From the NCBI RefSeq assembly GCF_022695985.1, contig NZ_JAAPBF010000038.1:1-44406 (forward strand): a DNA stretch of 44,406 nucleotides, in the 5' to 3' direction. Positions 16,431-24,529 of the stretch are shown piece after piece (the first letter of the stretch is position 1; each line of letters starts with the position of its first letter). Made by a program: the position numbers and the translations under genes. The notes beneath the pieces are model-generated. The model saw only the letters and a list, made by a program, of their open reading frames with translations. It was not told the origin of the DNA and ran no database searches. This stretch comes from Streptomyces sp. NP-1717. GTDB taxonomy: Bacteria > Actinomycetota > Actinomycetes > Streptomycetales > Streptomycetaceae.

Positions 16431-17726
16431 TCAGGCGCGGGGCGAGGTCAGTTCCACGACGGTGATGTCCGGCTCCGCGCCGAGGCGGACCGGCGGCCCC
16501 CAGAAGCCGGTGCCACGGGTCACGTAGAGCAGGGTGTCCCCGTGCCGGCTCAGCCCGGCCACGTTCGGGTCTACCAGGCCCATCAGCTCGGTGAAGGGCC
16601 ACAGTTGGCCGCCGTGGGTGTGGCCGGACAACTGGAGGTCCACCCCGTACCGGGCCGCCTCCTCGACCTGCGCGGGCGTGTGGGCCAGGAGTACGACGGG
16701 CCGGTCCCGGTCGCGTCCGCCGAGCGCGGCCTCGTAGTCCGGGCCCTCGTCCCGCTCGGCGCCGCTCTCGTCCTCCACCCCGGCGAGGTCGAAGCCGGGC
16801 AGGGCGACCCGCTCGTTGCGCAGCGTGCGCAGCCCGAGTCCGCGCACGAACCGGACCCACTGGGCGGCGCCCGAGTAGAACTCGTGGTTGCCGGTGACGA
16901 AGAACGCGCCGTGGGTGGCCCGGAGGTCCGCGAGCGGTTCCGCCGCCCGTCCCTGGTCGGCCACGTCGGCGTCCTCCACCAGGTCGCCGACGAGGGCCAC
17001 CAGGTCGGGTTCGGTGCCGTTGAGGAGGTCCACCAACTGCCTGGTGCGGTCCCGCCCCACCAGTACGTTCAGATGGATGTCGCTGATCAGAGCGATCCGG
17101 AAGCCGTGGGCCGCGGGGGCGAGCCGGGCGAGCGGCACGGTGATGTGCTTGATCCGGGGAGGGCCGAGCGCGGTGTACGCGCCGTACCCCACGGCGGCGG
17201 TGGCGGCGGCACCGGAGACCAGGGCGACGGCCCGGCCGACGAACAGCCGCCGTGAGGGATGGAGGGGCGCGGCGGACGCGGGCTCGGGGGTGTCCGTACC
17301 GGAAGAGGCGGGCTCCGGTGTGTCCGCAGTGGACGGCGCGGAGTCCGTACGGTGCGCGGGTTCCCCGCCGGCCACGGATCGCGCGCCGGTCTCCACCGGC
17401 AGGGCGGCGCCGGCCCGGCGCCGTTCCACCCGCAGCAGGAACAGCCGGAGCACCTCACCGACCAGCAGCGCCAGAGACAGGTAGAGGATCCCCGCCATCC
17501 ACAAGAAGCCGGGCCAGCCGACCGCGGTGGCCAGCGTGGCGGGCAGCGCCCGCTCACCGGGCGGCGCGGCGACCAGCAACAGGCCCAGCAGCACGATCAG
17601 GACGGTGCCGCCCCGGCGCCACAGGGAGCCGGGAGCCGTGGTGTCGCGGACCGTACGCCGCCACACGTAGTAATGGACGCCGGCCAGCACCGGCAGCACG
17701 AGCGCGACGAACAGCGCGGAGGACAC
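16431..17726 (-). CDS. Membrane-anchored metallophosphoesterase
   Basis: The 431-residue protein has three or four N-terminal membrane segments, a variable Thr/Glu/Pro-rich loop (residues about 115-155), a further hydrophobic segment after SRRLFVGRAVAL, then a calcineurin-like phosphoesterase domain. Metal ligands are visible in SDIHLN, GDLVED, GNHEF and SGHTHGGQ. This arrangement matches the YkuE/YaeI-type phosphoesterases, some of which act on UDP-sugar or lipid pyrophosphates at the membrane. The GTG start is 11 bases after the monooxygenase stop, so the two may share a transcript. A role in the cluster is not evident. Confidence 0.88.
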   Translation of the reverse strand: MSSALFVALVLPVLAGVHYYVWRRTVRDTTAPGSLWRRGGTVLIVLLGLLLVAAPPGERALPATLATAVGWPGFLWMAGILYLSLALLVGEVLRLFLLRVERRRAGAALPVETGARSVAGGEPAHRTDSAPSTADTPEPASSGTDTPEPASAAPLHPSRRLFVGRAVALVSGAAATAAVGYGAYTALGPPRIKHITVPLARLAPAAHGFRIALISDIHLNVLVGRDRTRQLVDLLNGTEPDLVALVGDLVEDADVADQGRAAEPLADLRATHGAFFVTGNHEFYSGAAQWVRFVRGLGLRTLRNERVALPGFDLAGVEDESGAERDEGPDYEAALGGRDRDRPVVLLAHTPAQVEEAARYGVDLQLSGHTHGGQLWPFTELMGLVDPNVAGLSRHGDTLLYVTRGTGFWGPPVRLGAEPDITVVELTSPRA

Positions 17727-17737
17727 CGGGCCCCCGA

Positions 17738-19216
17738 TCAGCGGGCGATCGGCTGCGGCTCACCGCACCAGTGGCGCAGTGCCCTGGTCAGCCCCCGGCC
17801 GGGGTCGGCGCCCGCCCAGGCCACGTATCCGTCGGGCCGGATCAGCACATGCGCGGGCCACCTGGCGCCGAGGGGTTCGGCGAGCACACCCGTACGCAGC
17901 CGGGACTCCCAGCCGGTGGCGGCGGGCGGGCAGCCGTCCGTGCCCGTCAGCACGAAACCGCCGTCCCTGAACAGTTCGTACAGCCGCTGCGGGCCGCCAG
18001 GAGCCGCCACGAGGGGCCGGTCGGGCACCCGCAGCCCCGTCCAGCGGTCGCGTCCCGCCGCCGGATAACGCAGGGTCAGACCCGACAGGTGCAGCACGTT
18101 CAGCCGGTGGACCGGCTTGATCCGCATCGACCACATCGCGGCCTTGCGCATCAGCCGGGCGGGGAGGCTGTCCGAGGTCTCGAAGCGGAAGGACAGGTCG
18201 GTCTTGCGGAGCGTCTCCGCCGCGATCGGGTAGCGCTCGGCCTCGTACGTGTCGAGGAGGCTCTCCGGCGCCCACCCGTCGAGCACCGCCCGCAGCTTCC
18301 AGCCCAGGTTGAACGCGTCCTGGATACCGGTCTGGAGCCCCTGTCCGCCGGACGGGATGTGGGTGTGCGCGGCGTCCCCGGCGAGCAGCACCCGGCCGAC
18401 CCGGTACCGCTTGGCGTGCCGCTGCGAGCTGCGGAACCGCGACAGCCACAGCGGGTCGTCGATGCCGATGTCCAGGCCCAGGATGGCGGCGCAGCTCTCG
18501 CTGAGATCCTCCAGGGTCAGCGGCTCGTCCGCGGGGACGGTGAACTTCTCCCGGTCCAGGACGATGACCCGGTACGTGCCGTCCCGGAACGGGAACAGGG
18601 CCGCCATGCCGCGCCGGTTGATCCTGGCGTACTCGGCCGGACCCGGCGGGCTGCTCAGCCGGGCGTCCGCCATCATCAGCGACTGGTCGTAGTTCCAGCC
18701 GTCGAACTTCACCCCGAGGACCTCGCGGACGGTGCTGTTCACTCCGTCGCAGCCGACGACGTACTGGGCCCGGACGGTGGTCGGGCCCTCCGGGCCGGTC
18801 AGGTCGACCACGACCCCGTCGTCGTCCTGTTTCAGCCCAATCATCTCGGTGCCGGGCAGCAGCACCGCGCCCGCCTTCTCGGCGGCTATCTGCAACGCGT
18901 CCTCGGTCTTCGACTGCGGGATGGACAGGCTGTACGGGAAGCCGGTGTCGAGCAGCCCGTAGTCCAGGAATCCGTCCTCGTTTCCGAGCGGGGGGTGCGG
19001 GCACTCCAGGCCCCAGGCCAGCACGTCGTCGACCCTGCCCCGCATGTCGAGGAGTTCCAGGGTGCGTGGTTCGACCGTGCAGGCCCGGGACAGCCGGGCG
19101 CGCCGGGTGCGCTTGTCCACCACCTGACAGGAGATGCCGAACCCGGCCAGTTCCGCCGCGAGCGCGAGCCCGGCGGGTCCGCCGCCGACGATGAGCACCT
19201 GAGGGGACGGCGGCAT
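17738..19216 (-). CDS. Class A FAD-dependent monooxygenase (aromatic hydroxylase type)
   Basis: The 492-residue flavoprotein has the dinucleotide motif VGGGPAGLALAAEL at the N terminus, the DG motif in VVGCDGVNSTVRE and the GD motif in LLAGDAAHTHIPSGGQGLQ, which together define NAD(P)H-dependent group A hydroxylases. A thioredoxin-like C-terminal part follows (PDGYVAWAG). Such enzymes hydroxylate phenols and polyketide or peptide aromatics. AAGGAG lies seven bases before the ATG at 19216; the frame continues upstream but without protein character. It is divergent from the E1-alpha operon and may tailor the product's aromatic ring or oxidise it to a quinone; that is inference. Confidence 0.87.
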   Translation of the reverse strand: MPPSPQVLIVGGGPAGLALAAELAGFGISCQVVDKRTRRARLSRACTVEPRTLELLDMRGRVDDVLAWGLECPHPPLGNEDGFLDYGLLDTGFPYSLSIPQSKTEDALQIAAEKAGAVLLPGTEMIGLKQDDDGVVVDLTGPEGPTTVRAQYVVGCDGVNSTVREVLGVKFDGWNYDQSLMMADARLSSPPGPAEYARINRRGMAALFPFRDGTYRVIVLDREKFTVPADEPLTLEDLSESCAAILGLDIGIDDPLWLSRFRSSQRHAKRYRVGRVLLAGDAAHTHIPSGGQGLQTGIQDAFNLGWKLRAVLDGWAPESLLDTYEAERYPIAAETLRKTDLSFRFETSDSLPARLMRKAAMWSMRIKPVHRLNVLHLSGLTLRYPAAGRDRWTGLRVPDRPLVAAPGGPQRLYELFRDGGFVLTGTDGCPPAATGWESRLRTGVLAEPLGARWPAHVLIRPDGYVAWAGADPGRGLTRALRHWCGEPQPIAR

Positions 19217-19374
19217 CTGCAGACTCCTTCGGATCGGCTGGTCCCCCCGCACGGGGAGGGTGCGGGGCGCGCGGGACCACAGCGAGGGCAAGGGCGGCCG
19301 GATGTCCGGCGCGGAGCCGCTCCCCGCCGGACGCCAGCCAGTTAAGAGGCGGTCCGTGGCGGGCGCAACCAGGC

Positions 19375-19461
19375 TGAGAACGAGGTGAGAGGCGCCGGAG
19401 AGCGGCGGTCCGCCGGTGAGAGCGGTTCGAGAACCAGGTTGAGAACGGGGGGCCCTAGCGT
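19375..19461 (+). promoter_or_regulatory. SARP-type direct repeats and promoter of the E1/ACP operon
   Basis: Hexamers TGAGAA (19375), TGAGAG (19386) and GGAGAG (19397) are spaced exactly 11 bases apart. A second group, TGAGAG (19417), CGAGAA (19428) and TGAGAA (19440), is spaced 11 and 12. Ten bases after the last repeat is TAGCGT (19456-19461), a plausible -10. Direct repeats on one helix face are the known layout of SARP binding sites. The rest of 19217-19515 holds no gene. Confidence 0.65.
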
Positions 19462-19515
19462 GGCGGCCGATCAGGTGGTGTCCATGCAGTCCAGCCCGCA
19501 GGGGGGCGTCCCGCC

Positions 19516-20550
19516 ATGACCGCGCATCCGCCGGAACCACTTCGCGCACCGGCCGATCCGGAACCACCGGCCGTCGCGAAGCCATCGGCCGCCACGGATC
19601 CATCGGCTGCCACGGATCCGCCGGCCGGCCCGGAGCCCGAGGACCTGGAATCCCTGCTGACCATCCGCCACTTCGAGAGCCTGCTGCTGCGGATGTTCTC
19701 CGAGGGCAGGCTCAACGGCACCACGCACACCTGTCTGGGACAGGAGTACGTGCCGGTGGCCCTGGCCCCACTGCTGTCGGGCGACCACGTACTCAGCAAC
19801 CACCGCGGCCACGGCCACTACCTCGCCCTCTTCCGCGATCCCGCCGGACTGCTCGCCGAGATCATGGGCCGGGCCGGCGCGGTCTGTTCGGGCGTCGGCG
19901 GCAGCCAGCACATCCGCAGGCAGAACTACCTCTCGACCGGGGTGCAGGGCCAGAGCCTGCCGCTGGCCGTGGGCATCGGGCTGCGCTGCAAGCGCGTCAA
20001 GTCCGGGCAGATCGCCGCCGCGTTCGTCGGCGACGGCACCTGGGGCGAGGGCGCGGTGTACGAGGCACTGAACATGGCCGCGCTGTGGCGGGCGCCGGTC
20101 CTGGTGGTCGTCGAACACAACGCGGTCGCCCAGTCCACGCCGACGCACCTCCAGATGGCCGGTTCGATCGCGGACCGGGCCGCGGCCTTCGGCATCGACT
20201 TCCTGGAGATCACCGGCCACGAGGTGCCGGAGATCCGTGAGCGGCTGGCCCCGGTGGTCCGCCGGGTCCGTGAGGAACACCGCCCGGCGGTCGTGCAGTT
20301 CACCACCCGCCGGCTGGGCCCGCACAGCAAGGGCGACGACACCCGCACCCAGGCGGAGGTGGACCGCCTCTGGGCCGACGACTGGCACCGGGAGCTGACC
20401 GACCGGCTGGGCGGGCCGTTCCGGGAGCTCGACGCGCGGATCCGCGCGGACCTGGAACAGCTGGCCCGGGAGGTGGAGGCACGGCCTCCCGCCGCGTGGT
20501 CGGGGTCCGGTCTCCCGGACACGAGGATGGAGTATCCATGGCCGAACTGA
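19516..20550 (+). CDS. 2-oxoacid dehydrogenase E1-alpha-like, thiamine diphosphate enzyme
   Basis: The 344-residue protein matches the E1-alpha subunit of pyruvate/branched-chain dehydrogenases. The ThDP motif starts GDGTWGEGAVYEALN and ends VVVEHNAVAQS, where His replaces the first Asn of the usual ENN. A Pro/Ala/Thr-rich leader of about 35 residues with a PSAATD repeat precedes the domain. Its partner E1-beta is encoded two genes on, with an acyl carrier protein between. In the naphthyridinomycin and quinocarcin pathways a comparable set (NapB/NapD, QncN/QncL, from memory) takes a two-carbon unit from a ketose phosphate and delivers it as glycolyl-ACP; the same role is inferred here. It overlaps the ACP gene by 13 bases. 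Confidence 0.88.
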   Translation: MTAHPPEPLRAPADPEPPAVAKPSAATDPSAATDPPAGPEPEDLESLLTIRHFESLLLRMFSEGRLNGTTHTCLGQEYVPVALAPLLSGDHVLSNHRGHGHYLALFRDPAGLLAEIMGRAGAVCSGVGGSQHIRRQNYLSTGVQGQSLPLAVGIGLRCKRVKSGQIAAAFVGDGTWGEGAVYEALNMAALWRAPVLVVVEHNAVAQSTPTHLQMAGSIADRAAAFGIDFLEITGHEVPEIRERLAPVVRRVREEHRPAVVQFTTRRLGPHSKGDDTRTQAEVDRLWADDWHRELTDRLGGPFRELDARIRADLEQLAREVEARPPAAWSGSGLPDTRMEYPWPN

Positions 20551-20813
20551 CCGAGCCGACCGAATCGACGGAGCCGGCGGAATCGACCGGACTGACGGGC
20601 CTGGTGGCCGATGTGCTCCAGGTGGCCGCCGCCGAGGTGACCGACGACACCGGGCCCGCCACCACGGCGGCCTGGACCAGCCTGCGGCACGTCCAGATCG
20701 TCGCCCGCGTCGAGCAGACCTACGGCGTGAAGCTCACCGCCCGTGAGGTACGCGGCTGCCGTACCGTCCGCGCCCTGCGCGGAGTCCTGGCGGAGAAGCG
20801 GGAGGCACCGTGA
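20538..20813 (+). CDS. Acyl carrier protein, discrete
   Basis: The 91-residue protein is a small acyl carrier protein. The phosphopantetheine Ser is probably S48 in WTSLRHV, where the usual Asp of DSL is replaced by Thr. Downstream, VEQTYGVKLTAREV and VRALRGVL fit helices of the fold, and a Glu/Thr-rich leader precedes it. The ATG at 20538 lies inside the end of the E1-alpha gene and the stop overlaps the next start by four bases, so all three are made together. It is the likely acceptor of the acyl unit formed by the E1/E2 proteins. Confidence 0.82.
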   Translation: MAELTEPTESTEPAESTGLTGLVADVLQVAAAEVTDDTGPATTAAWTSLRHVQIVARVEQTYGVKLTAREVRGCRTVRALRGVLAEKREAP

Positions 20814-22855
20814 CCGCGCGCCCCGCGCCCCGGATGGTGGAGGTGCTCAACGGCGCCCTGCACCGGCTGTTCGACGAACGGACCTCGCTGCACCTGCTCG
20901 GCGAGGACGTACTCGACCCGTACGGCGGCGCCTTCAAGGTGACCCGCGGCCTGTCCACCCGCCACCCGGACCGGGTGCTCGGCACCCCGATCAGCGAGGC
21001 GGGCATCACCGGCGTGGCGGGCGGTCTGGCCCTCGCGGGCGACCAGGCGGTCGTGGAGATGATGTTCGGCGACTTCGCCGCGCTCGCCTTCGACCAGGTG
21101 CTCAACCTGATCTCCAAGTCGGTGACCATGTACGGGGAACGGGTGCCGATGCCGGTCGTCGTGCGCTGCCCGGTCGGCGGCAACCGCGGATACGGCCCCA
21201 CCCACAGCCAGAGCGTGCAGAAACACTTCCTCGGCATCCCCAACCTGGCGCTGTACGAGACGAGTCCGTTCCACGACCCGTACGCGCAGCTCGCCGAGGG
21301 ACTCGACCACGGGCCCGCGATGCTCTTCGAGGACAAGGTCCTCTACACCCGGCGGGTGTTCCGCGACGGGGTGGTGGACGAGCACCACGGATACACGCTG
21401 CTCGGCGGGCCGACCGGCTGGGCGCACATCACTCCCTTGGACGGTACCCCCGCCGACGTGGTGCTGATGTGCCCCGGCGGGACCGCGCACCGGGCGATCG
21501 AGGCCGCCCGGCTGCTGCGGGAACGGGGCCTGACCGCCCACGTACTGGTGCCGGCCCGGCTCTACCCGCCCGACCTGGAGCCCGTGCTGCCGTTGCTGGC
21601 GGGCGCCCGGCTGGTCGCGGTGGCGGAGGAGAGCACCGCGGGAGGCACCTGGGGCGCCGAGATCGCCGCCCGGGTGCACGGCCTGATCTGGGCGGAGCTG
21701 CGCGCACCCGTCACATTGCTGTCCTCGGCCGATTCGGTGGTGCCGACCGCCCCGCACCTGGAGGCGGGCGTACTGCTGGGGGCCGAGCGGATCGCCGGGG
21801 AGATCGAGGCCACCGGACCGCGGGACGCCGAGCCCGTGGCCGGGGTGCCGGTCGGCGTGCCCAAGCTCAACAACAACGACACCGCCTACCTGGTGGTCCA
21901 GTGGCTCGCCGACGACGGCGCACAGGTCGCCGAGGGCGATCCGCTGGTCGAGGTGGAGACCTCCAAGGCGGTCGAGGAGATCGTCGCCCCGGCCGCCGGA
22001 TACGTGCGTGTGCGCGCCGCGGAGGGCAGCGAGGTTGAGGTGGGGGAGCTGCTCGCCGAGCTCTTCACCGAACCGCCCACGGCCGCGCCCGACGCCGCGC
22101 CCGCCACGCCGCCCGGGGCCCCCGACGCCGCGCCCGTACCGTCTCCCGCCGCTCCGCCGGAACCCGCTCACCGCACCCATGTGCTCGACAGGGCCCAGCA
22201 GGGCACCGCCGCCGTGGTCACCCGCGCGCACCAGGAGGTGCCCGCCGCCTTCGCCGCGGTCGAGGTCGAGGTGGACGCGGTGCTGGCCCGGCTGCGGACG
22301 CTGTCCGACGAGACCGGCGCCGAAGTGGGGCTGCCGGAGGCGGTGGTGAAGGCCGTGGCCGCCGCGCACCCCGCGTTTCCGCAGCTGTTCGGCACCCTGC
22401 TGGACGAACGGACCGTACGACTGGCCGACACCGTGGACATCGGGGTCACCGCGGACGCCGGGAACGGCCTCTACATCCCCGTGCTGCGGGACTGCGCCGC
22501 CCGTTCCCTCGCCGACCTCTCCGACGACCTGATGGAGTTCCGGATGAAGGCGTTCCGCGGTGAGTTCACCGCGGGCGAGCTGTCCGGCGGCTCCCTGAGC
22601 GTGTCCCTGAACGTGGAACCCGGCGTACTGGTCGTCCAACCGATCGTCATGTGGCCCCAGTTGTGCATGGTCTCGGTCGGCGGCCCGCTCACCCGGCTCG
22701 TCCTCGCCGACGGGAAGCCCGTCCCCGCCACCGTGGTCACCCTCGGACTCGCCTACGACCACCGGGTGGTCAACGGCCGGGAGGCGGTCGCGTTCCTGCG
22801 CACCGTCGCGGACGCCCTCCACGACCCGGAACAGCTCGTCAAACTCATCGACTGA
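20810..22855 (+). CDS. Fused E1-beta, lipoyl and E2 acyltransferase protein
   Basis: The 681-residue protein joins three parts: E1-beta (residues about 1-335, transketolase-like with GTPISEAGITGVAGGLA), a lipoyl domain with lipoyl-Lys K386 in VETSKAVEE, and, after a Pro/Ala-rich linker (about 425-460), an E2 acyltransferase domain. The E2 active-site motif, normally HxxxDG, reads H651-R-V-V-N655-G: the His is kept but Asp is Asn. No E3-binding (peripheral subunit) domain is visible between lipoyl and catalytic domains, and no E3 gene is nearby. This suits transfer of the acyl group to the adjacent ACP rather than to CoA in a classic complex. The start overlaps the ACP stop by four bases. Confidence 0.88.
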   Translation: MTARPAPRMVEVLNGALHRLFDERTSLHLLGEDVLDPYGGAFKVTRGLSTRHPDRVLGTPISEAGITGVAGGLALAGDQAVVEMMFGDFAALAFDQVLNLISKSVTMYGERVPMPVVVRCPVGGNRGYGPTHSQSVQKHFLGIPNLALYETSPFHDPYAQLAEGLDHGPAMLFEDKVLYTRRVFRDGVVDEHHGYTLLGGPTGWAHITPLDGTPADVVLMCPGGTAHRAIEAARLLRERGLTAHVLVPARLYPPDLEPVLPLLAGARLVAVAEESTAGGTWGAEIAARVHGLIWAELRAPVTLLSSADSVVPTAPHLEAGVLLGAERIAGEIEATGPRDAEPVAGVPVGVPKLNNNDTAYLVVQWLADDGAQVAEGDPLVEVETSKAVEEIVAPAAGYVRVRAAEGSEVEVGELLAELFTEPPTAAPDAAPATPPGAPDAAPVPSPAAPPEPAHRTHVLDRAQQGTAAVVTRAHQEVPAAFAAVEVEVDAVLARLRTLSDETGAEVGLPEAVVKAVAAAHPAFPQLFGTLLDERTVRLADTVDIGVTADAGNGLYIPVLRDCAARSLADLSDDLMEFRMKAFRGEFTAGELSGGSLSVSLNVEPGVLVVQPIVMWPQLCMVSVGGPLTRLVLADGKPVPATVVTLGLAYDHRVVNGREAVAFLRTVADALHDPEQLVKLID

Positions 22856-22870
22856 CCGTGAGGAGTTCCA

Positions 22871-23875
22871 GTGGCGTACGGGTTGACCGCCTTCGGTGTG
22901 GCCCTGGGTGAAGAGGCCGCCGTCAAGGACGTGGTGGCCGAGTACACCGAGGACGTGGAGCGTGTCCTCGGCTACGGCTACGAGTACATCCACCGGGCCC
23001 CGCCCGACGTGAGCGTCACCGATCTCGCCGTCGAGGCGGGCCGTCGGGCCCTGGAGTCGGTGAACCCGCGCGAGGTGGACCTGCTCGTACTCGCCCTGAC
23101 CGACCTCGCCGACCATCTGTACTGGGACGCGGCGGCCCGGGTCCAGTGGGCCCTCGGGCTCAGCCACGCCGAGGCGGTGCTGGTCGACCAGGGCTGCGTG
23201 GGCGGAGTCACCGCGTTCGACACCGTCGCCGGCCGGTTCGCCACCCATCCCGGCTACGGTACGGCGCTGGTCGTCGGCGCCAACCGGACCGTCGAGGCGT
23301 ACTGGAACAGGCTGGACACCCACTCGCTGCTGTTCTCGGACGGTGCCGCCGCCGCCGTCGCCGTACGCGACGCGCCCACACTGCGCTGGCGGTCCTCCTA
23401 CGCGGAGACCGACGGCCGGTACGCCGACTTCTTCCGGATGGACGTCGGCGGCGCGCGGCAGCCCTTCGTCCCCGGCACCGAGACGCCCGCCGTACGGGAC
23501 GCCTGGGACGTGGTCGACCAGTTCGAGCACGACGCCGAACGGCTGGCCGCCTACGCCGAGGAGATCGACGAGCGCACCGCCCGCGCCGTGCACCGGGCCT
23601 GCCGTCAGGCCGACTGCGCCGAGGAGGGACTGGCCCGGCTGCTCCTGCTCAACGACAACGCCCGGGTACTGGCGACGCAGGCCGAACTGGTCGGGGTGCC
23701 GCTGGAGCGGACCAACGCCCGGCTGGCCGCCCTGAACGGTCACTTCGGCGCCGCCGACCACCTGTTCTCCCTGGCCCGGATGGAGGAGGCCGGGGAGCTG
23801 GCACCCGGGGACCTCGTGGCCCTCGCGGCCAACGGCCGCGGCATGCACTGGGCGTGCACGGTCCTCCAGCGCTGA
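22871..23875 (+). CDS. KAS III-like protein with rearranged active site
   Basis: The 334-residue protein has the thiolase fold of beta-ketoacyl-ACP synthase III. The nucleophile Cys is C109 in VDQGCVGG. The usual His of HQAN is replaced (N261-D-N-A), and the usual Asn of GNT is replaced by His (G290-H291-F). So Cys is kept, and the His and Asn positions carry Asn and His. It may condense or transfer the ACP-bound two-carbon unit without standard decarboxylative chemistry. GTG start with AGGAG five bases upstream, 15 bases after the E2 fusion gene, so in the same operon. Confidence 0.85.
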   Translation: MAYGLTAFGVALGEEAAVKDVVAEYTEDVERVLGYGYEYIHRAPPDVSVTDLAVEAGRRALESVNPREVDLLVLALTDLADHLYWDAAARVQWALGLSHAEAVLVDQGCVGGVTAFDTVAGRFATHPGYGTALVVGANRTVEAYWNRLDTHSLLFSDGAAAAVAVRDAPTLRWRSSYAETDGRYADFFRMDVGGARQPFVPGTETPAVRDAWDVVDQFEHDAERLAAYAEEIDERTARAVHRACRQADCAEEGLARLLLLNDNARVLATQAELVGVPLERTNARLAALNGHFGAADHLFSLARMEEAGELAPGDLVALAANGRGMHWACTVLQR

Positions 23876-23945
23876 CCGCGCCGCCGGCCCCTGCCCCGGC
23901 GGTCCGCGGAGTCTCCTCCCACCACACAGATCGGAGTAAAACGAT

Positions 23946-24452
23946 ATGAGTCGTCACCCCGCCGGGCGCGCCCTGGTGGCCGCCGCGCTGGTCTGCGCCG
24001 GCCTGGGGCTGGTGTCCTGCTCGACCGATCCCGACACGGCCGTGCGGTCCTCCGACTCCGCCGACACCCCCACCTGCAAGCTGCTCCGGCCGGTGTCCGT
24101 CGAGTTCGATCTCGGGCAGCCCGCGGTGAGCCAGATGTCCGAGGAGGGCTGCACCGCCCACAGCCACGAGTTCGGCACCCTCACCGTGACCCCGCGGGAC
24201 AAGCCGCTCGAAGCGGCGGCCACCGGACAGGGCAAACGGAGCACGATGCGCTTCGGCGAACACGAAGCCGTGATGCTGATGGGCTCCCTGAACGGCGTCT
24301 GCAAGATCTTCCTGGACACGGGGGAGAAGAACAGCCTGGAACTGCGGCTCGGCCGGACCACGGCGATGACCCCGCAGGTCTGCGACTCGCTGAAGGAGGC
24401 GGCGGCGAAGGTCGCCTCCGAACTCCCCGCCCCGGCCGCCGCCGGCGGCTGA
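23946..24452 (+). CDS. Secreted lipoprotein, DUF3558-like
   Basis: The 168-residue protein has a signal peptide and a lipobox (GLVSC, Cys near residue 25), then a small domain with the TCKLL start and four further Cys, resembling actinobacterial DUF3558 lipoproteins whose function is unknown. GGAG lies ten bases before the ATG. It follows the KAS III-like gene by 70 bases and precedes a strong terminator, so it is likely the last gene of the operon. A role near the outer-surface peptidase or in binding the product is possible but unsupported. Confidence 0.75.
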   Translation: MSRHPAGRALVAAALVCAGLGLVSCSTDPDTAVRSSDSADTPTCKLLRPVSVEFDLGQPAVSQMSEEGCTAHSHEFGTLTVTPRDKPLEAAATGQGKRSTMRFGEHEAVMLMGSLNGVCKIFLDTGEKNSLELRLGRTTAMTPQVCDSLKEAAAKVASELPAPAAAGG

Positions 24453-24461
24453 ACCGCTCGG

Positions 24462-24522
24462 AGCCCTCTGTGCCGGAGCCCCGCCGCCGTTCGACGGCGG
24501 CGGGGCTCCGGCACAGAGGGCT
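24462..24522. terminator. Very strong bidirectional hairpin terminator
   Basis: Perfect 29-base arms (24462-24490 and 24494-24522) with a three-base loop lie between the ends of the converging lipoprotein and peptidase genes. Confidence 0.9.
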
Positions 24523-24529
24523 TCGGCAC

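Noticed and set aside
17738..19603. A longer monooxygenase starting at 19603
   Set aside because: The added N-terminal part has no protein character and would run across the SARP repeats and into the E1-alpha gene. AAGGAG precedes the ATG at 19216, where the FAD motif begins.
19516..22855. A housekeeping branched-chain or pyruvate dehydrogenase operon
   Set aside because: The discrete ACP gene in the middle, the E1-beta/E2 fusion, the missing E3-binding domain and E3 gene, and the altered E2 motif do not fit a housekeeping complex.
20720..23848. A 1042-codon open frame on the minus strand opposite the E1/E2 and KAS III genes
   Set aside because: It is low-complexity with no motif, and the plus strand is fully accounted for by recognised families with good ribosome binding sites.
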